Origin: Heterocephalus glaber | Lineage: Eukaryota; Chordata; Mammalia; Rodentia; Bathyergidae | Direction of reading: 5' to 3' | Assembly: GCF_000247695.1 (NCBI RefSeq) | Contig: NW_004624781.1 | Span: 7,975,366 to 8,039,365 of the forward strand | Length of the DNA: 64,000 nucleotides | Shown: positions 46,801 through 58,198 of the stretch, one piece after another | Position numbering within the stretch: position 1 is the stretch's first letter | Layout: the number at the start of each line of letters is the position of its first letter | Position numbers and translations under genes: made by a program | Notes under the pieces: generated by a model | The model's input: only the letters and a program-made list of their open reading frames with translations | Databases searched by the model: none | What the model was told of the DNA's origin: nothing

Positions 46801-47360
46801 AAGCCTTAAGCGAAAGCTTATCAGAGAATACGTACTTGAGATTGATTTATTTAATGAATATAAGGAAGCTATTATTAATTTAGTCCTCATCAGATACTAA
46901 TTTCCAAGGAAAAACCTTGTCTATATAATGATTATGGTGAAAACTTTTATACCTGTTAGTCACTTTTTACAACATCCTAAGACAGATACCTCATAGTTGC
47001 AGATATTGGCATGGGCCATTTTTAAGATGAAAATGGTTTTTTTCTGTGTTTATCAGTATTATGCAATATCTGCATTATGTAAACACAAGAAAAATTGGGG
47101 TTCGGGGTTGCTAAATTTTTCAGAAACCTGTATGAGCTGCTAGCATATTTATTACAGTTAATGTAATAACAAAAGAATTGATCTTAAAAGTAAATGCATT
47201 GGGCTGGGGATTTAGCTCAGTGGTTTCGCCACTTGCTGCACAAGTGCAAGGACCCGAGTTCGATCCCTGGTACCAAAAAAAAAAAAGTAAATGCATTTTT
47301 AAAGCATAGGACCAAATAAAAGAAAATCAAACTGCAAACTAAAAAAAAAAAAAAAAAAAA
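46801..47360 (+). pseudogene. 3' UTR and poly-A tail of the KRAB-ZNF retrocopy
   Basis: AT-rich 3' UTR, AATAAA in ccaaataaaagaaaatc (about 47,313) and a 20-base A-run at 47,341-47,360. An ID inserted later. A weak target duplication aaaaattttca / aaaaatttca is possible at 44,773 and 47,356. Confidence 0.82.
47201..47282 (+). mobile_element. ID-type SINE, subfamily A
   Basis: Target-site duplication aaaagtaaatgcatt on both sides, inside the retrocopy 3' UTR, so it is younger than the retrocopy. Confidence 0.96.
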
Positions 47361-47659
47361 TTTCACAGGCAGCAAGAGGTCTACCCTTGTCTTACTGAAA
47401 TGTGAACTCCAGTTCTTGAGATAGCTTAACAAAATAGCATGCATTCAATATGCTCTGAAAAACAATTAGATGACTTCCATCCCCATTAATAACCAAACCT
47501 AACAATGTTCAGTTTCTGCTCCTCTGAGGAAAGGAAACAAAATTAACAGTTGATCTGTTGCTCAGGATAGGTTTTTGGCCATGATCCTTTGGTAATCACA
47601 AATTTTTCTCTAGAGATTAAGAAAAAAAGTTAAGAATGAAATCTGGTTTGTTCTTTTTT

Positions 47660-47742
47660 CTTTTTTTTTGTACCTGGGATCAAACTCCGGACATTGTGCT
47701 TGCAAGGCAGGCAGTGGAACCACTGAGCTAAATCCCCAGCCC
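47660..47742 (-). mobile_element. ID-type SINE
   Basis: ttttgtacctgggatcaaac to gagctaaatccccagccc. Confidence 0.92.
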
Positions 47743-47966
47743 TTGAAAACTGTTCATGTAAATTCATTTTAAATTAATACAAAGAGAGGATACAGAAACC
47801 TTAAGTTTTAATCAGAATCTAAAAGGTAACGTATTTTTTGAAGTGAAGATGCTATTTTAGTTTGCAATATTAAACTGAAACAATAAGAAAGTTAGGCACT
47901 GGGCCTCCAGCAATTAGTGGAGAGACAAGGATCCACCTCACAAAGACCTCTCTAGATGAGAAAGAC

Positions 47967-48147
47967 TGACAGCTGTGGTAGCATATGCCTGTACTCCTAA
48001 CACTCTGGGAGGTTGAGGCAGGAGAATTTCAACTGTGAGCCAAGACTGGGCAACTTATTGAGACTGTCTGAAAATTGTAAACAATATTTAAAAAGGGCTT
48101 GGGATGTAGCTCAGTGCAAAGGCCCTAGGTTCCATCCTCAGAACTGG
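47967..48147 (+). mobile_element. B1-dID dimer
   Basis: gctgtggtagcatatgcctg; ID half gggatgtagctcagtgcaaa. Confidence 0.87.
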
Positions 48148-48706
48148 AGAAAAAAAAGAAAAAGACTCAAGAAAACAAATGTAACAATGTCAAGAAACGG
48201 TGTTATTGTAAAAAAAAAAAAAAAAGAGTAATGGGTTTGAGTACAAGTCATTGGAAGTACCACTTTTGATAAAGGAATCTAGAAAAGTGACAGATGAATA
48301 TACCAGGGAGCAAGTAGGCCAAAGGACCAGCAAGTACAAAGACTGAGGTGAGACAAGATAAAAGGTCTGGGGGCAACCCACTTTCCCGTCCCCCTTCTAC
48401 CTCTCTTAGACAGAAGCTATCTTTCTCTTAATAAATTCTTCCTACTCCTAAAAAAAAAAGGTCTGTGTGGATGATATACGAATGGCAACAGTGGTAAGAC
48501 CAGTCGAATGGGCAGTTACAGTTAGATACACTGGACTTTTGGGTCTTGGTAAAATAATTTGGATTGCATCCTAATTTGGTGAGCAATAGAGTATTTTTAA
48601 GAAAAAGAATTAATGACGTTAAACTTATGTTCAAAATCTAAATATGTTGTTTCTTCTGTTAAAAGTTCACAGATTCATATAAAGCCAACAAAACCACCAA
48701 AATTTG
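48148..48706. other. No gene seen
   Basis: Non-coding; an A-run at 48,211-48,225. Confidence 0.4.
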
Positions 48707-48787
48707 GGCCGGGGATTTAGCTCAGTGGTTTTGCTGCCTGCTGTGCAGCCGCAAGGACTGGAGTTCGATCGCCGGTACCAAAACAAA
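48707..48787 (+). mobile_element. ID-type SINE, subfamily A
   Basis: gctgcctgctgtgcagccgc; target-site duplication caccaaaattt. Confidence 0.95.
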
Positions 48788-48918
48788 ACACCAAAATTTA
48801 CTGAAAAAATTATGGAGGAGGTTTAGCCCTTAAAACCCATATTCTATGGATTTTTACCCTTCTTTGATCTGTTTCTGTATTCCTTGTCCTCCTGATCTCA
48901 TCAGTTAAGAACTCCTGC

Positions 48919-49097
48919 CAGCTGGGTGTGGTACACATGCCTATACTCCCACCTGGTCCGGAGGCTGACAGGAGGGTAGAAGTTTGAGCCCAGCTTGGAC
49001 AAAATAGCGAGATCTTGTCTCAAAAAATAAGGGCTGGGGATGTAGCTCAGTGGTACAGCATCCTAGGTTCAATCCCCACTATTTATATGTAAAACAA
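48919..49097 (+). mobile_element. B1-dID dimer
   Basis: gccagctgggtgtggtacac; ID half ctggggatgtagctcagtgg. Confidence 0.85.
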
Positions 49098-49312
49098 AAA
49101 CAGTCCTGCCATTTTTTCCTTCACAATCATCATCTATTTATTCCCTTTCCCAAGTATGCCACTTCAAAATCTTTGCCATTTCTGTTCTTTTCCTCAACTC
49201 TTTCAAACATGTGCTTATGTACAATGTAAATGGACGGGGGGTAAAAAAATATAAGACACCCCTGTTGGAAAGAAAAGCTTAGGTTTTCTATGTTAGAATC
49301 TAAAATGAGTAC

Positions 49313-49500
49313 AGCTGGGGCTAGTGGTACATGCCTGTAATTCCAGGACTCTGGGAGGCTGAGTCAAAGAGGACTACAAGCTGTTGATCAGCCTGGGCAA
49401 CTCAGCAACTTGGTGAGACTGTCTCCAAAAAAAAAAAAAAAACTCTGGGAATATAGTTCAATGTGAAGGTCCTGGGTTCAATCCCCCAGTACCACAAATA
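49313..49500 (+). mobile_element. B1-dID dimer
   Basis: agctggggctagtggtacat; 17-base A linker; ID half gggaatatagttcaatgtga. Confidence 0.85.
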
Positions 49501-49929
49501 AAACAATGAGTACCAAAAAGTTATATTTTCAGGAAGAGAAAATAATTCTGAGTAAGAGACAAATATGAACAAGAAATGAACAAACGCTACCTAGGTACAG
49601 CAGTAACTGATATGCTGCAGAAAGCCAAAAGATCTTCTGTTCAAAACAAAAGAAATCAGGGAGACAAGAGGAAGAATGAGAATGTGATTGCTCCAGATCC
49701 AGGATGGAGTTATAACAAGTCATCTGGTAGAACATGTGGGTCAGAAGCTCCTATTTCTCTCTACTGTTTTGTCTTCTGAACTTCTATTTAACTCAATTTA
49801 TTCTGACTTATGTTATACTATAATTACTGTGGACATACTATTCATTTTCCTTACATCATAAAAGAGGTAAACAGGAGGGAAGGTGGAATATTAAAGGAGA
49901 TATTCATGAAGCCACATAGTACACTGGAA
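49501..49929. other. Non-coding with one short unexplained frame
   Basis: A 67-codon plus frame at 49,576-49,779 is lysine-rich (KRSSVQNKRNQGDKRKNE). It is not recognised and probably chance. Confidence 0.35.
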
Positions 49930-50100
49930 AAGGTCAAACACATTTATTTACTCAATAAATATTTGTTGAACAGGGACTGGGGATTTAGCTCAGTGGTTTC
50001 ACCGCCTGCTGCGCAAGTGCAAGGACCCAAGTTTGATCCCCAGTACCAAAAAAAAAAAACTTTGTTGAACAACTACTATCTGCCAGACAAAAAACAGGGT
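49930..50100 (+). mobile_element. L2/MIR-like 3' segment split by an ID
   Basis: ctcaataaatatttgttgaa continues after the ID as aacaactactatctgccag. Confidence 0.6.
49975..50055 (+). mobile_element. ID-type SINE, subfamily A
   Basis: gcctgctgcgcaagtgcaag; target-site duplication tttgttgaaca. Confidence 0.95.
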
Positions 50101-50336
50101 CAGTGTTCTCATGGAGTTTATATGGATATAAACTTAAGGAATCTTAGATATAATTAATCTAATTATTCTTATGTGTTTCTTTTACCAGATACTGATATTC
50201 TCTCGAAGGCCATGTCACTTTTTTTATTCCCCTTAACAATAACCACTGTATCTGGTATACAGAAGACGATAAATAACTGCTAGCATTGGGAATCCTTAAA
50301 CACAAAGACTCCTTTTTTCTTTTAAAGGTGTGTGGG

Positions 50337-50452
50337 GGTGTGTATGTCTCACTTTGTTGCCCAGGCAGGCCTTGAACTCCTGGACTCAAGCCATCCTCCT
50401 GCCTGAGCCTCCCAACTACCTGGGACTGGACACCGCACAAGGCCCAGCTTAT
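50337..50452 (-). mobile_element. B1 SINE, diverged
   Basis: tctcactttgttgcccaggc to gcacaaggcccagctt. Confidence 0.82.
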
Positions 50453-50579
50453 ACCAAGGTTTTGCTAATGCTCAGCTGCAGGGTCCTTGACAGGTCCTGA
50501 CTTGGCCACCACTAATTTCACTTTTTGGTACAAACTCTAGAGCCTCCTTTCCAATTGGTGTGGCCATCAGTTACTTTTT

Positions 50580-50655
50580 TGGTACCGGAGATGGAACTCC
50601 AGTCCTTGTGCTTGCGCAGCAGGCGGCGGAACCACTGAGCTAAATCCCCGGCCCC
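50580..50655 (-). mobile_element. ID-type SINE with 15-base target duplication
   Basis: catcagttacttttt at 50,565-50,579 and 50,656-50,670. Subfamily A (gcttgcgcagcaggcggcg). Confidence 0.97.
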
Positions 50656-50689
50656 CATCAGTTACTTTTTAAAAATTTTTTTACTATGC

Positions 50690-51160
50690 CAGAAGATAAA
50701 GAGTATTTTTGTACTTTTTTTTTGTTAGTGCATATTAGTAATACAGAATAGTGAGGCTCATTTTGGTATATTAGTACATGTATATAATATATTTTGATTA
50801 TTTTCAACCATTACCCCTCTCCTCTTCCTCCCTTCTCTGATCCCATTCCCCATCTCTAAAAGTCTACCTTCTAGTTTCCTACCATCTCCCCTTTATTTTA
50901 TTCATTTTTTTTTTTGGTGCCGCGGATTGAATTCAGGACTTTGCACTTTTGAGGCAAGTGGTGGAACCACTGAGCTAAATCCCTGGGGCCCTAATATTTT
51001 TGTTGTTATTTTATTCATTTTTTAAGATTTCTCATACAAGAGAAAGCGTGTGCTACTTACTTTCTGAGTCTGGCTTATTTCACTGAACATAATGGTCTCC
51101 AGTTCACTCCATTTTCCTGTAAATGACCTGCTTTCGTGGTCACAGTATACTAGCCACTTT
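50690..51160 (-). mobile_element. L1 3' UTR, split by an ID
   Basis: attagtacatgtatataata, then tggcttatttcactgaacat and tggtctccagttcactccat, the reverse of L1 3' text. Confidence 0.75.
50906..50990 (-). mobile_element. ID-type SINE
   Basis: tttttggtgccgcggattga to gctaaatccctggggcc. Confidence 0.92.
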
Positions 51161-51311
51161 TAATCTCTGACGTACTGTACTCCTCAACCCTTATCTTTAG
51201 CTAAGCAACCAAGAAGGCATCTTTGGTCCTCTACTTTTTATCCCCAGGTCAAGAGCTTCATGATCATAACCTTTTGATTCAATTCTTTTATTTACTTATA
51301 TATGTATTGTT

Positions 51312-51502
51312 TCCTTGTAGCACTAGGGATTGAACCCAGGGGTTATGCACAGTAGCAAGCCTTAGCGCTGAGCCACATCCCCCGCCCTCTTTATTTTGAG
51401 ACAGAGCTTTACTAAGTTGCTCAGGCTGGCCTCCAAGTTGTATCCTTCTGCCTCGGGCTCTGGAGCAGCTGGGATTACAGATGTACAGTACCACACCAGG
51501 CT
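51312..51502 (-). mobile_element. B1-dID dimer
   Basis: agcactagggattgaaccc (ID half), then ttgagacagagctttactaa (B1 half). Confidence 0.82.
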
Positions 51503-51980
51503 TTGAAATCTTTAAATCAAGGGATCTTTTTTCTAAACTGAAGTTTCAATTAAGGCAAACAACAAGCACTTCTTAAAGAAAAATTTACATCTTTGAGGTT
51601 CCACATTAAAATGGAGCACAAGGTTATGGAACAGCCTGAAAATCATCTATGCTCTTTGGGCACTTCTTCACTTTCCAGACAAAGGTAAAAGGCTGTATTC
51701 AACTGCAGATGTCATTTCCCCACACTGTAGTCAGTTTCAGCCTTCTGTTTGAATTGTGTGTGCTAGACAACAAACATTTGAGCAGTTACTAGGTGCCAGT
51801 CAAACAGCCAACTCAGCAATGACAACACAACACAGTGAGAGAAGCACAGGAATCCACGGGAACACAGAGAAGAAGTGCAGAGCCCAGACATCCCAGAGGG
51901 AAGAAATAAACTGAAAATCATAGCAATATTCACATGGTGCTTACTAGGTGCCAAGCAGTGTTTTAAAAGTATTCCACTAA
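51503..51980. other. No gene seen
   Basis: Non-coding; short L2-like text near 51,780 (gagcagttactaggtgccag). Confidence 0.4.
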
Positions 51981-52070
51981 GGGCCGGGGATTTAGCTCAG
52001 TGGTTTCGCCACCTCCTGTGCAAGCACAAGGACCAGAGTTTGATCCCTGGTACCAAAAAAAACAAACAAA
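51981..52070 (+). mobile_element. ID-type SINE
   Basis: gccggggatttagctcagtg, caaggaccagagtttgatcc. Confidence 0.93.
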
Positions 52071-53331
52071 AAAAATCCAAAAAAACCACACACACAAAAA
52101 CCAGCATTCCACAAAGGAATGTAAACATTATGTACCACCAACATGTACTAATAAAAAAAAGGACTCCACACATTTACCCATTAAGTCTCTAACCACCTTA
52201 TGATGCTGGAATTGCCATTATTTCCCCATTGAATAATAAGAAAATGAAAGAACTGGCAAATTAACCAAACTGCTGACAATATACAACAAAGAAGGGGCAG
52301 AACTGAGACTGGAACCCAGGTGCTCCAGAGGCTCTTAGATCCAACTGAAGGAAATTCGGAATGGTGGGCTCTTAAGAAAGGGTAAGAATGAAGAAAATTT
52401 CAGAGAAGCCAGATAAAGCCATGGCTCTTTATACAATGGATTAGAGCAATCAATCTCCAACTCAAAAATCAATAGTATATGGATTACTGCCATGGTCTAT
52501 GAAATGATTTCATGGTGTCTCTGCCTTTGAGATAATCTTTCTGTATAATACTAACAGAATTTGACTTCCTAAAAGATCATTTTCCTATCACTATCATGAT
52601 CAAAAAGTCTTTAGTAGCTGTCTGCTGAGTGTAATTCATGCCAAATTTATAAGCCTTCACAAAATGGGCTCCATCTCTCGTCAACCTTTCCCACCACAAA
52701 TTTCTGCCCTAGATATTTTGTCTTTAGAACAAACAATAAATGTGGAATAAAAACTGGGAAGAAATATTTTAATTTCACATTATGTATCATATTTCAGCTT
52801 AAAAACAATAGATCACACTTCCACAATTTTGAGTGGCTATGTAGAGAAGAGTGAATTTGTACAAACAAAACAAATTTCTTAATATGTGCTTCTCAATGTT
52901 CCTTAAAATCATTGACTGTATAAAAATTTCTCACCCTCTACTACAGGAAGGTATGTAAAGAACTGCAATTCAGATTTGTTTAGTGGCAGATATTTTATAG
53001 CCTTCAAAATATCTGACGTACCAAATCCGGTAACTGGAATATTAATGAATCTGGGCTATTTCCAAGACCTAGAATCTCATTCATACCAAAAATATCAGGA
53101 AGAAGAATTAAATTCAATACAAAATTGTTACTACTCAATGCACCTAGATCTGGAGAGTAATTATTGTTTCCACCTCAAGGTTTTTGATCTTTAATGTTTA
53201 ACCCTATTGTATATTTCTTAACCTTATTGTATATTTCATTTGTTATACACTGCAGTAAGTTCTTTTATTTATTTTTGCAGTAAGTTCTTTTAAAAGTTGG
53301 TTATAAACAATACTTTTGAAAATTCTCTCAA
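52071..53331. other. SINE-free non-coding stretch
   Basis: A 72-codon frame at 52,976-53,194 follows a pyrimidine tract and CAG (ctctactacag near 52,945). No family recognised, so it is not called a gene. Confidence 0.4.
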
Positions 53332-53620
53332 GTAGCTGGGCACAGTGGTACATGCCTGTAATCCCAGTCTCTTGGAAGCCTGATACTGTAGGGTTGCAAG
53401 TTCAAGGCCAGCTTAGGCTACACAGAAAGACGCTGTCTCAAAAATAAATAATAGAAGGGGCCAAGGATGTAGCTCAGTGGTGCTATGCCTGCCTGGCAAG
53501 CCCAAGGTCCTGAGTTTGATCTCCTGTACTGGGAAAAAATTTAAAAAATAAATAAATAATGGAGTGAACGAGGGCTCAGTACTCCATGGATTCAATCCTC
53601 AGTACCACACACACACACAC
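53332..53620 (+). mobile_element. B1-dID dimer split by an ID
   Basis: B1 half at 53,332-53,456. The short ID half resumes near 53,566 (gggctcagtactccatgg) with a CA tail. Confidence 0.7.
53457..53565 (+). mobile_element. ID-type SINE
   Basis: ggatgtagctcagtggtgct, gcctgcctggcaagccc; A-rich (AAAT)n tail. Confidence 0.88.
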
Positions 53621-53899
53621 AGAACCTCTCAATAGTTATAGATAGTTTTAAATACATGCTAAATCTAGTCTCTGTAGAAAAAAAATCTCAACAAACCTAG
53701 GTAATATTACAACTGTAGTAGGGAGGCTAAAACTGCAAGTGAAAACAATATTAACATCTGAGAACTGGACAACATGGTGTCATGAGGTTAGGAACAGACT
53801 AAATAAATTGGCACTGTGACAAAGAAAAATAAAAGAGGTAATAAGGATTAGTGGCTAGAAGAAAAGGGCAAAGATTTCTGTGAAATTTTTAGTTAGGTT

Positions 53900-54050
53900 T
53901 GGGAAGGTGACTACCTAATCATTTGTTTGATTTCTTCGTTTGTAAAATGGAAATAATATCTGACTGTCATGAGGTTAAATTTATATGAAGCATTTGGAAT
54001 AATTCCCAGGATTTGCTTAGTGCTATTATTGACAGCATATTAATATTTTT
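53900..54050 (+). mobile_element. MIR fragment
   Basis: tttgtaaaatggaaataata and tgtcatgaggttaaatt. Confidence 0.6.
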
Positions 54051-54177
54051 TGCATATTAATAATCTTAATAAAAGATACATGAAAATAATTAAAACAGAA
54101 ACCCACAAAGTTCCAAACAGAAAATGAAAAAAATTTTAATTTACAAATTTAAAATTTACAAAAGAAATATAAACTGA

Positions 54178-54244
54178 GAGGTGGAGATAAGCTGGTCATA
54201 GAGCACCTGCTTAACATGTGTGAAGACCTGGGTTCAATCCCCAG

Positions 54245-54247
<3 letters not shown>
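54178..54247 (+). mobile_element. Older ID SINE
   Basis: ggtcatagagcacctgctta, gggttcaatccccagcac. Confidence 0.82.

Positions 54248-54296
<49 letters not shown>
54247..54296. repeat. (GA)n microsatellite in an ID tail
   Basis: About 24 GA units. Confidence 0.97.
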
Positions 54297-54303
<7 letters not shown>

Positions 54304-54465
54304 ATAGAGACAGATATATTAGGGGTAAAGTGGTACAAATTTTTGAAAAATTATTTTACATAATTTTTCCGTTTTTACAGATTTACTTAAAATAAATGCA
54401 AACCAAGATATACACATAAAGATGTAAGCCACAACACTTTTTTAAAAAAAAATCTAAGAATCTCT

Positions 54466-54540
54466 TGAGGGCTGAGTATGTATCTCTGCTGAGCTAGCAC
54501 GAAGCCCTGGATTCAATCTTTAGCAATGCAAACAAATAGA
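54466..54540 (+). mobile_element. ID-like fragment
   Basis: gagggctgagtatgtatctc, ccctggattcaatctttagc. Confidence 0.6.
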
Positions 54541-54603
54541 AACAACAAACAAGGAAAGAATCTATCTTAGGTATAAACGGAATACAAATTAAAAAAAGAA
54601 AAA

Positions 54604-54752
54604 AGCCGGGCATGATGATGCACGCCTGTAATCTCAGCACCTGGGAGGCTAAGGCAGGAGGATGGCTGTAAGTATGAGGCCAGTCTGAAGGACATAGTGA
54701 CCAGCCCAAACTACATAGGGAGAACCTGCCTCAAAAACTCAGGGGAAAAAAA
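54604..54752 (+). mobile_element. B1 SINE
   Basis: agccgggcatgatgatgcac to gagaacctgcctcaaaaac. Confidence 0.92.
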
Positions 54753-54966
54753 ACCAAACAGAAATGCAGATTAAATTATGTATTTTTTAAAACCTGGAAT
54801 TTTTACTTATGAATAAAAACCTGAACACAATTCTAAAAGCTTAACATTAGACAAGTAAGGAAATGGTTGAGTAATTTATGATAGATTCTGACTCTACTTA
54901 GCAATAACTCAAGATGTTTATAAAGAATTTTAAATGCAACAAAGAAAAAGACAATAAAGCAAGAGG
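54753..54966. other. No gene seen
   Basis: AT-rich; possibly old L1. Confidence 0.35.
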
Positions 54967-55135
54967 AGCTGGGCTTGCTGATGCACGCCTGTAATCACAG
55001 TTCTGTGGGAGGCTAAAGCAGGAGGATCCCAAGTTTCAGCCCTGCCTAGGCAACTGTCTCAAAATTGTAAAAAGGGTGAGAGGCTGAGAATATAGCTCAG
55101 TGCAAACGCCCTGGATTTGATCACCAATACTGGGG
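54967..55135 (+). mobile_element. B1-dID dimer
   Basis: gagctgggcttgctgatgca; ID half gagaatatagctcagtgcaa; G-rich simple repeat after it. Confidence 0.87.
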
Positions 55136-55557
55136 GGGGGGACGGGACGGGACAAAAATACTCTAAGAACATATATAAAGGTTAATACATCATGTTCAAG
55201 AATGTAAGATTGTTTGAGTATCTGAAATTCAATCAATAAGACTAAATTTTTAAAAGTGTATAATTACCTCAAGTGATGTGAGAAGATTATTTGGTAAAAT
55301 CTAACATCCATTCCTGATAAAACAATCAGCAAAGCAGGAGCAGAAGAGGACTTTCCTCAATCTAATAAAAGGAAGCTAATGAAAATCCTACATCCAACAT
55401 CATATAATGGTGAAAACTGAATGTCCCCTAAGATTAGGAACAATAAAAGGATGTCTCACATCCCTTCGATTGAGTGAGCACTGTACTAAAGATCTTGCTT
55501 ATTTCAATAAAGGCCAAAATAAATGAAATACAAAATGGAAAGGAAGAAGTAAATATT

Positions 55558-55650
55558 CTTTTTTTTTTTTTTTGGTACTGGGGATCAAACTCGGGAACCT
55601 TGCGCTTGCAAGGCAGGCGGCAGAACCACTGAGCTAAATCCCCAGCAGAT
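55558..55650 (-). mobile_element. ID-type SINE
   Basis: Flanks gtaaatattctt and gtaagtattctt. Confidence 0.94.
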
Positions 55651-55896
55651 GTAAGTATTCTTAATGTGAACATGGCATGATTACATGGAATTCTATAGGT
55701 CTTTAAAAACAGCCAATAAGAACTGATACATAGATTAGAAGCCTACAGAATACAAAATCAATTTATAAAAATAAAATTTGCCTATCAATAGAGTCAGAAA
55801 AATAATTTTAAAAATGTTCAGTGAATATTTTAAAACATTCACTTTCAGGCTAGGCCCCCTATTTCTTTTTTTTTAGTTAGGTATTTTTAATTTATT

Positions 55897-55978
55897 TATT
55901 TTTCCAGTGTCAGGAATCAAACTCAGGACTTTGTACTTGCAAGGCAGGCACAGCGCCACTCAGCTAAATCCCTGGCCC
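55897..55978 (-). mobile_element. ID-type SINE
   Basis: tttttccagtgtcaggaatc to cagctaaatccctggccc. Confidence 0.9.
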
Positions 55979-55980
55979 TG

Positions 55981-56070
55981 GGCCATATTTCAATGGTAGT
56001 GCACATGCCTATGTAGCACATGCAAGGCCCTGGGTTCCAGTCCCAGCCTAGCAAACAAAATAACAATAAT
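55981..56070 (+). mobile_element. Older ID SINE
   Basis: gtagcacatgcaaggccctg, ggttccagtcccagcc. Confidence 0.7.
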
Positions 56071-56416
56071 AGCAACAATAACAACCCAACAGCACCAAAA
56101 TATGAAATACTTAGGAATAAAACTGGCAAAAAAATATGCAAAATGTGTACTGTGAAAACAAAAGACTACTAAGAGAAATTAAAGCCCTAAAGAGAGCTAG
56201 TCTATATCCAGACTGGAAAATAATCTTGTTATGATGACAATTTTTAAATTTTTTGATAGATTCAATGTAATCCCAATTATATTCCAACACACATTTTTTT
56301 AAAGACATAGACAAGCTGAAAGTAAAATGTATACGAAAATCAAAGGATCTAGAACACTGAAACAACTTTGAAAGAGAAAACTAAAGTTAGAAGATTTATA
56401 TCATCTGACTGAAAAT

Positions 56417-56582
56417 TTAACTCCTTAATCTCAGCAACTTGGGAGACTGAGACAGAAGAATGCCAAGTTTCAGCTCAGTCTGGGGAATTTATAAAGACCT
56501 TGTCTCAGAATAATTTTTTTAAAAAAGAGGGGCTGGGAGATGTAGCTCAATACTCCTTGGGTTCGACTCCCAGTAGCTAAAA
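56417..56582 (+). mobile_element. B1-dID dimer, 5'-truncated
   Basis: Begins mid-B1 at aatctcagcaacttgggag; ID half gggagatgtagctcaatact. Confidence 0.82.
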
Positions 56583-56931
56583 GAAAGAAAAAAGACCAGC
56601 TGAATCTAAACAGAGCCCAAATTTATAGAAGCACACATTTATGGGTGACAATTAATTGATTTTAGGGAAAATGCAGTGAAAAGGCACTATTGTATAGAAA
56701 AAGAAGAAGAAGTCTTTGTAACAAATAGTCCTGGAGCACCGGACACCCATAAACAAAAGCAAAAATGAAAAATTTTAAGACATACTTTGTATTATATACC
56801 AAATTTAACTCAAGATAGATCACAGACCGAAATATAAAACTTGCAACTGACAAAGATTTTAGATATAACACCAAAAGCAAAATTCATTAAAGAAAGCACT
56901 GATGAACTGAATTTTGTCAAAATTAAGAACT

Positions 56932-57022
56932 GCTTTTTTTTTTTTTTTTGGTATGGGGATTGAACTCGGGTCCTTGCGCTTGTGCAGCAGGCAGTGAAAC
57001 CGCTGAGCTAAATCCCCAGCCC
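56932..57022 (-). mobile_element. ID-type SINE, subfamily A
   Basis: gcgcttgtgcagcaggcagt; T-run of 19. Confidence 0.94.
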
Positions 57023-57064
57023 TGCTCTTTTATTTCTGATAAGAGAATGAAAAGACAAGGGACA

Positions 57065-57168
57065 GGGCTGGGGATTTAGCTCACTGGTTCCGCTACCTGC
57101 CTCGCAAGCGCAAGGTCCCGAGTTCAATCCCTGGTACCAAAAACAAAAACGAAAACGAAAAGAAAAGG
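57065..57168 (+). mobile_element. ID-type SINE, subfamily B
   Basis: gcctgcctcgcaagcgcaag; the tail has CAAAAA/CGAAAA units. Confidence 0.95.
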
Positions 57169-57207
57169 GACAAGGAAATGAAAAGACTAGTGAAAAATTT
57201 GTAAATC

Positions 57208-57319
57208 ACAGTGGCGCATGCCTGTAATCCCAGTACTTGGGAGGCTGAGGCAGGAGGGTTGCCCCAAGTTCAAGGCCAGCCCAGGCTACAGAGTGACACA
57301 GTCTCAAAAAACAAAAGAA
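57208..57319 (+). mobile_element. B1 SINE
   Basis: cacagtggcgcatgcctgta to gacacagtctcaaaaaac. Confidence 0.92.
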
Positions 57320-57405
57320 AAGCACTTAAATCTGGAACATTATTAAGAACTTTCAAAGCTCAGTAATAAGAAAACAGCCCAATTTAAAAATACTAAAAAT
57401 AACAT

Positions 57406-57473
57406 AGGGCCGGGGATTTAGCTTAGTGAGTTCCATCCCCAGTACCAAAACAAACAAACAAACAAACAAACAA
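57406..57473 (+). mobile_element. ID SINE with internal deletion
   Basis: gccggggatttagcttagtg joins directly to agttccatccccagtacc. About 30 bases between the A and B boxes are missing. Confidence 0.88.
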
Positions 57474-57619
57474 AACACTTCATCAAAGAAGATACTATGC
57501 AAATGGCAAATAAATTCATGAAAAAAGTTATCATTAATAAAAAGGGAAATTAAATTAAAACCACTAACAGATAAATTAAAACCAGATACCACAATAATGT
57601 CTTTAAGAAAACATCATAA

Positions 57620-57712
57620 GAGCCAGGTATGGTGGCACACTCCTATAATTCCAGCAGGAGCATTGCAAGTTCAAGGCCTGCCTAAGCAATTTAGTGAGAT
57701 CCTGTCTCAAGA
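57620..57712 (+). mobile_element. B1 SINE with deletion
   Basis: agccaggtatggtggcacac; the middle is deleted after attccagcaggag. Confidence 0.85.
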
Positions 57713-57718
57713 TTAAAT

Positions 57719-57758
57719 GAAAGAATGAATGAATGAATGAATGAATAAATAAATAAAT
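57719..57758. repeat. (GAAT)n/(AAAT)n repeat
   Basis: gaatgaatgaatgaatg grading into aataaataaata. Confidence 0.92.
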
Positions 57759-57759
57759 A

Positions 57760-57842
57760 GGACTGGGTTTGTAGCTCAGTGGTAGAGTACTTGCCTAGCA
57801 TGCACAAGACCCCCCCATCAATCCTCAGCACCTCAAAAAACA
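57760..57842 (+). mobile_element. Older ID SINE
   Basis: gtttgtagctcagtggtaga, cttgcctagcatgcacaag: the ancestral ID form. Confidence 0.88.
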
Positions 57843-57963
57843 AAACACACAAAAAAGTCTAGCTTCACTTAATCTCTTTGGTTGCCTTTCTAATCTTTTA
57901 TTAGTACATGTTGGCTGTACGTAATGATTACATTCATTGTGGGGAGTTGGTACATGTATCTAT

Positions 57964-58050
57964 CTTTTTTTTTTTTTTGGTACCAGAAATTGAACACGGG
58001 TCCTGCACCTTTGAGCCAGGCGGTGGAACCACTGAGCTAAATTCCCAGCC
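57964..58050 (-). mobile_element. ID-type SINE
   Basis: Flanks tacatgtatctatc and tacatgtatatatc. Confidence 0.94.
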
Positions 58051-58198
58051 CCTACATGTATATATCTTAATTCTTACTACCCCTTCATCTCTAGATCCCC
58101 TTCCCATTTGCAAAACATCTATCTCCCTCTTTTGTATTACATTTTATTTTGTTCTTTAAATTATTTATACTCTGAGTTTCTCAAAAAGAAAAGCAATG

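Larger units (their letters stand above)
55200..57600 (+). mobile_element. Old L1 ORF2 remnant, heavily interrupted
   Basis: Sense L1 text appears in order: aaatctaacatccattcctg, catataatggtgaaaactga, caataaaaggatgtctcaca, tatgaaatacttaggaataa, gattcaatgtaatcccaatt, aatttaactcaagatagatc, acaccaaaagcaaaattcat, tcatcaaagaagatactat. This is the reverse-transcriptase to C-terminal part of ORF2, riddled with stops and SINEs. Confidence 0.88.
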
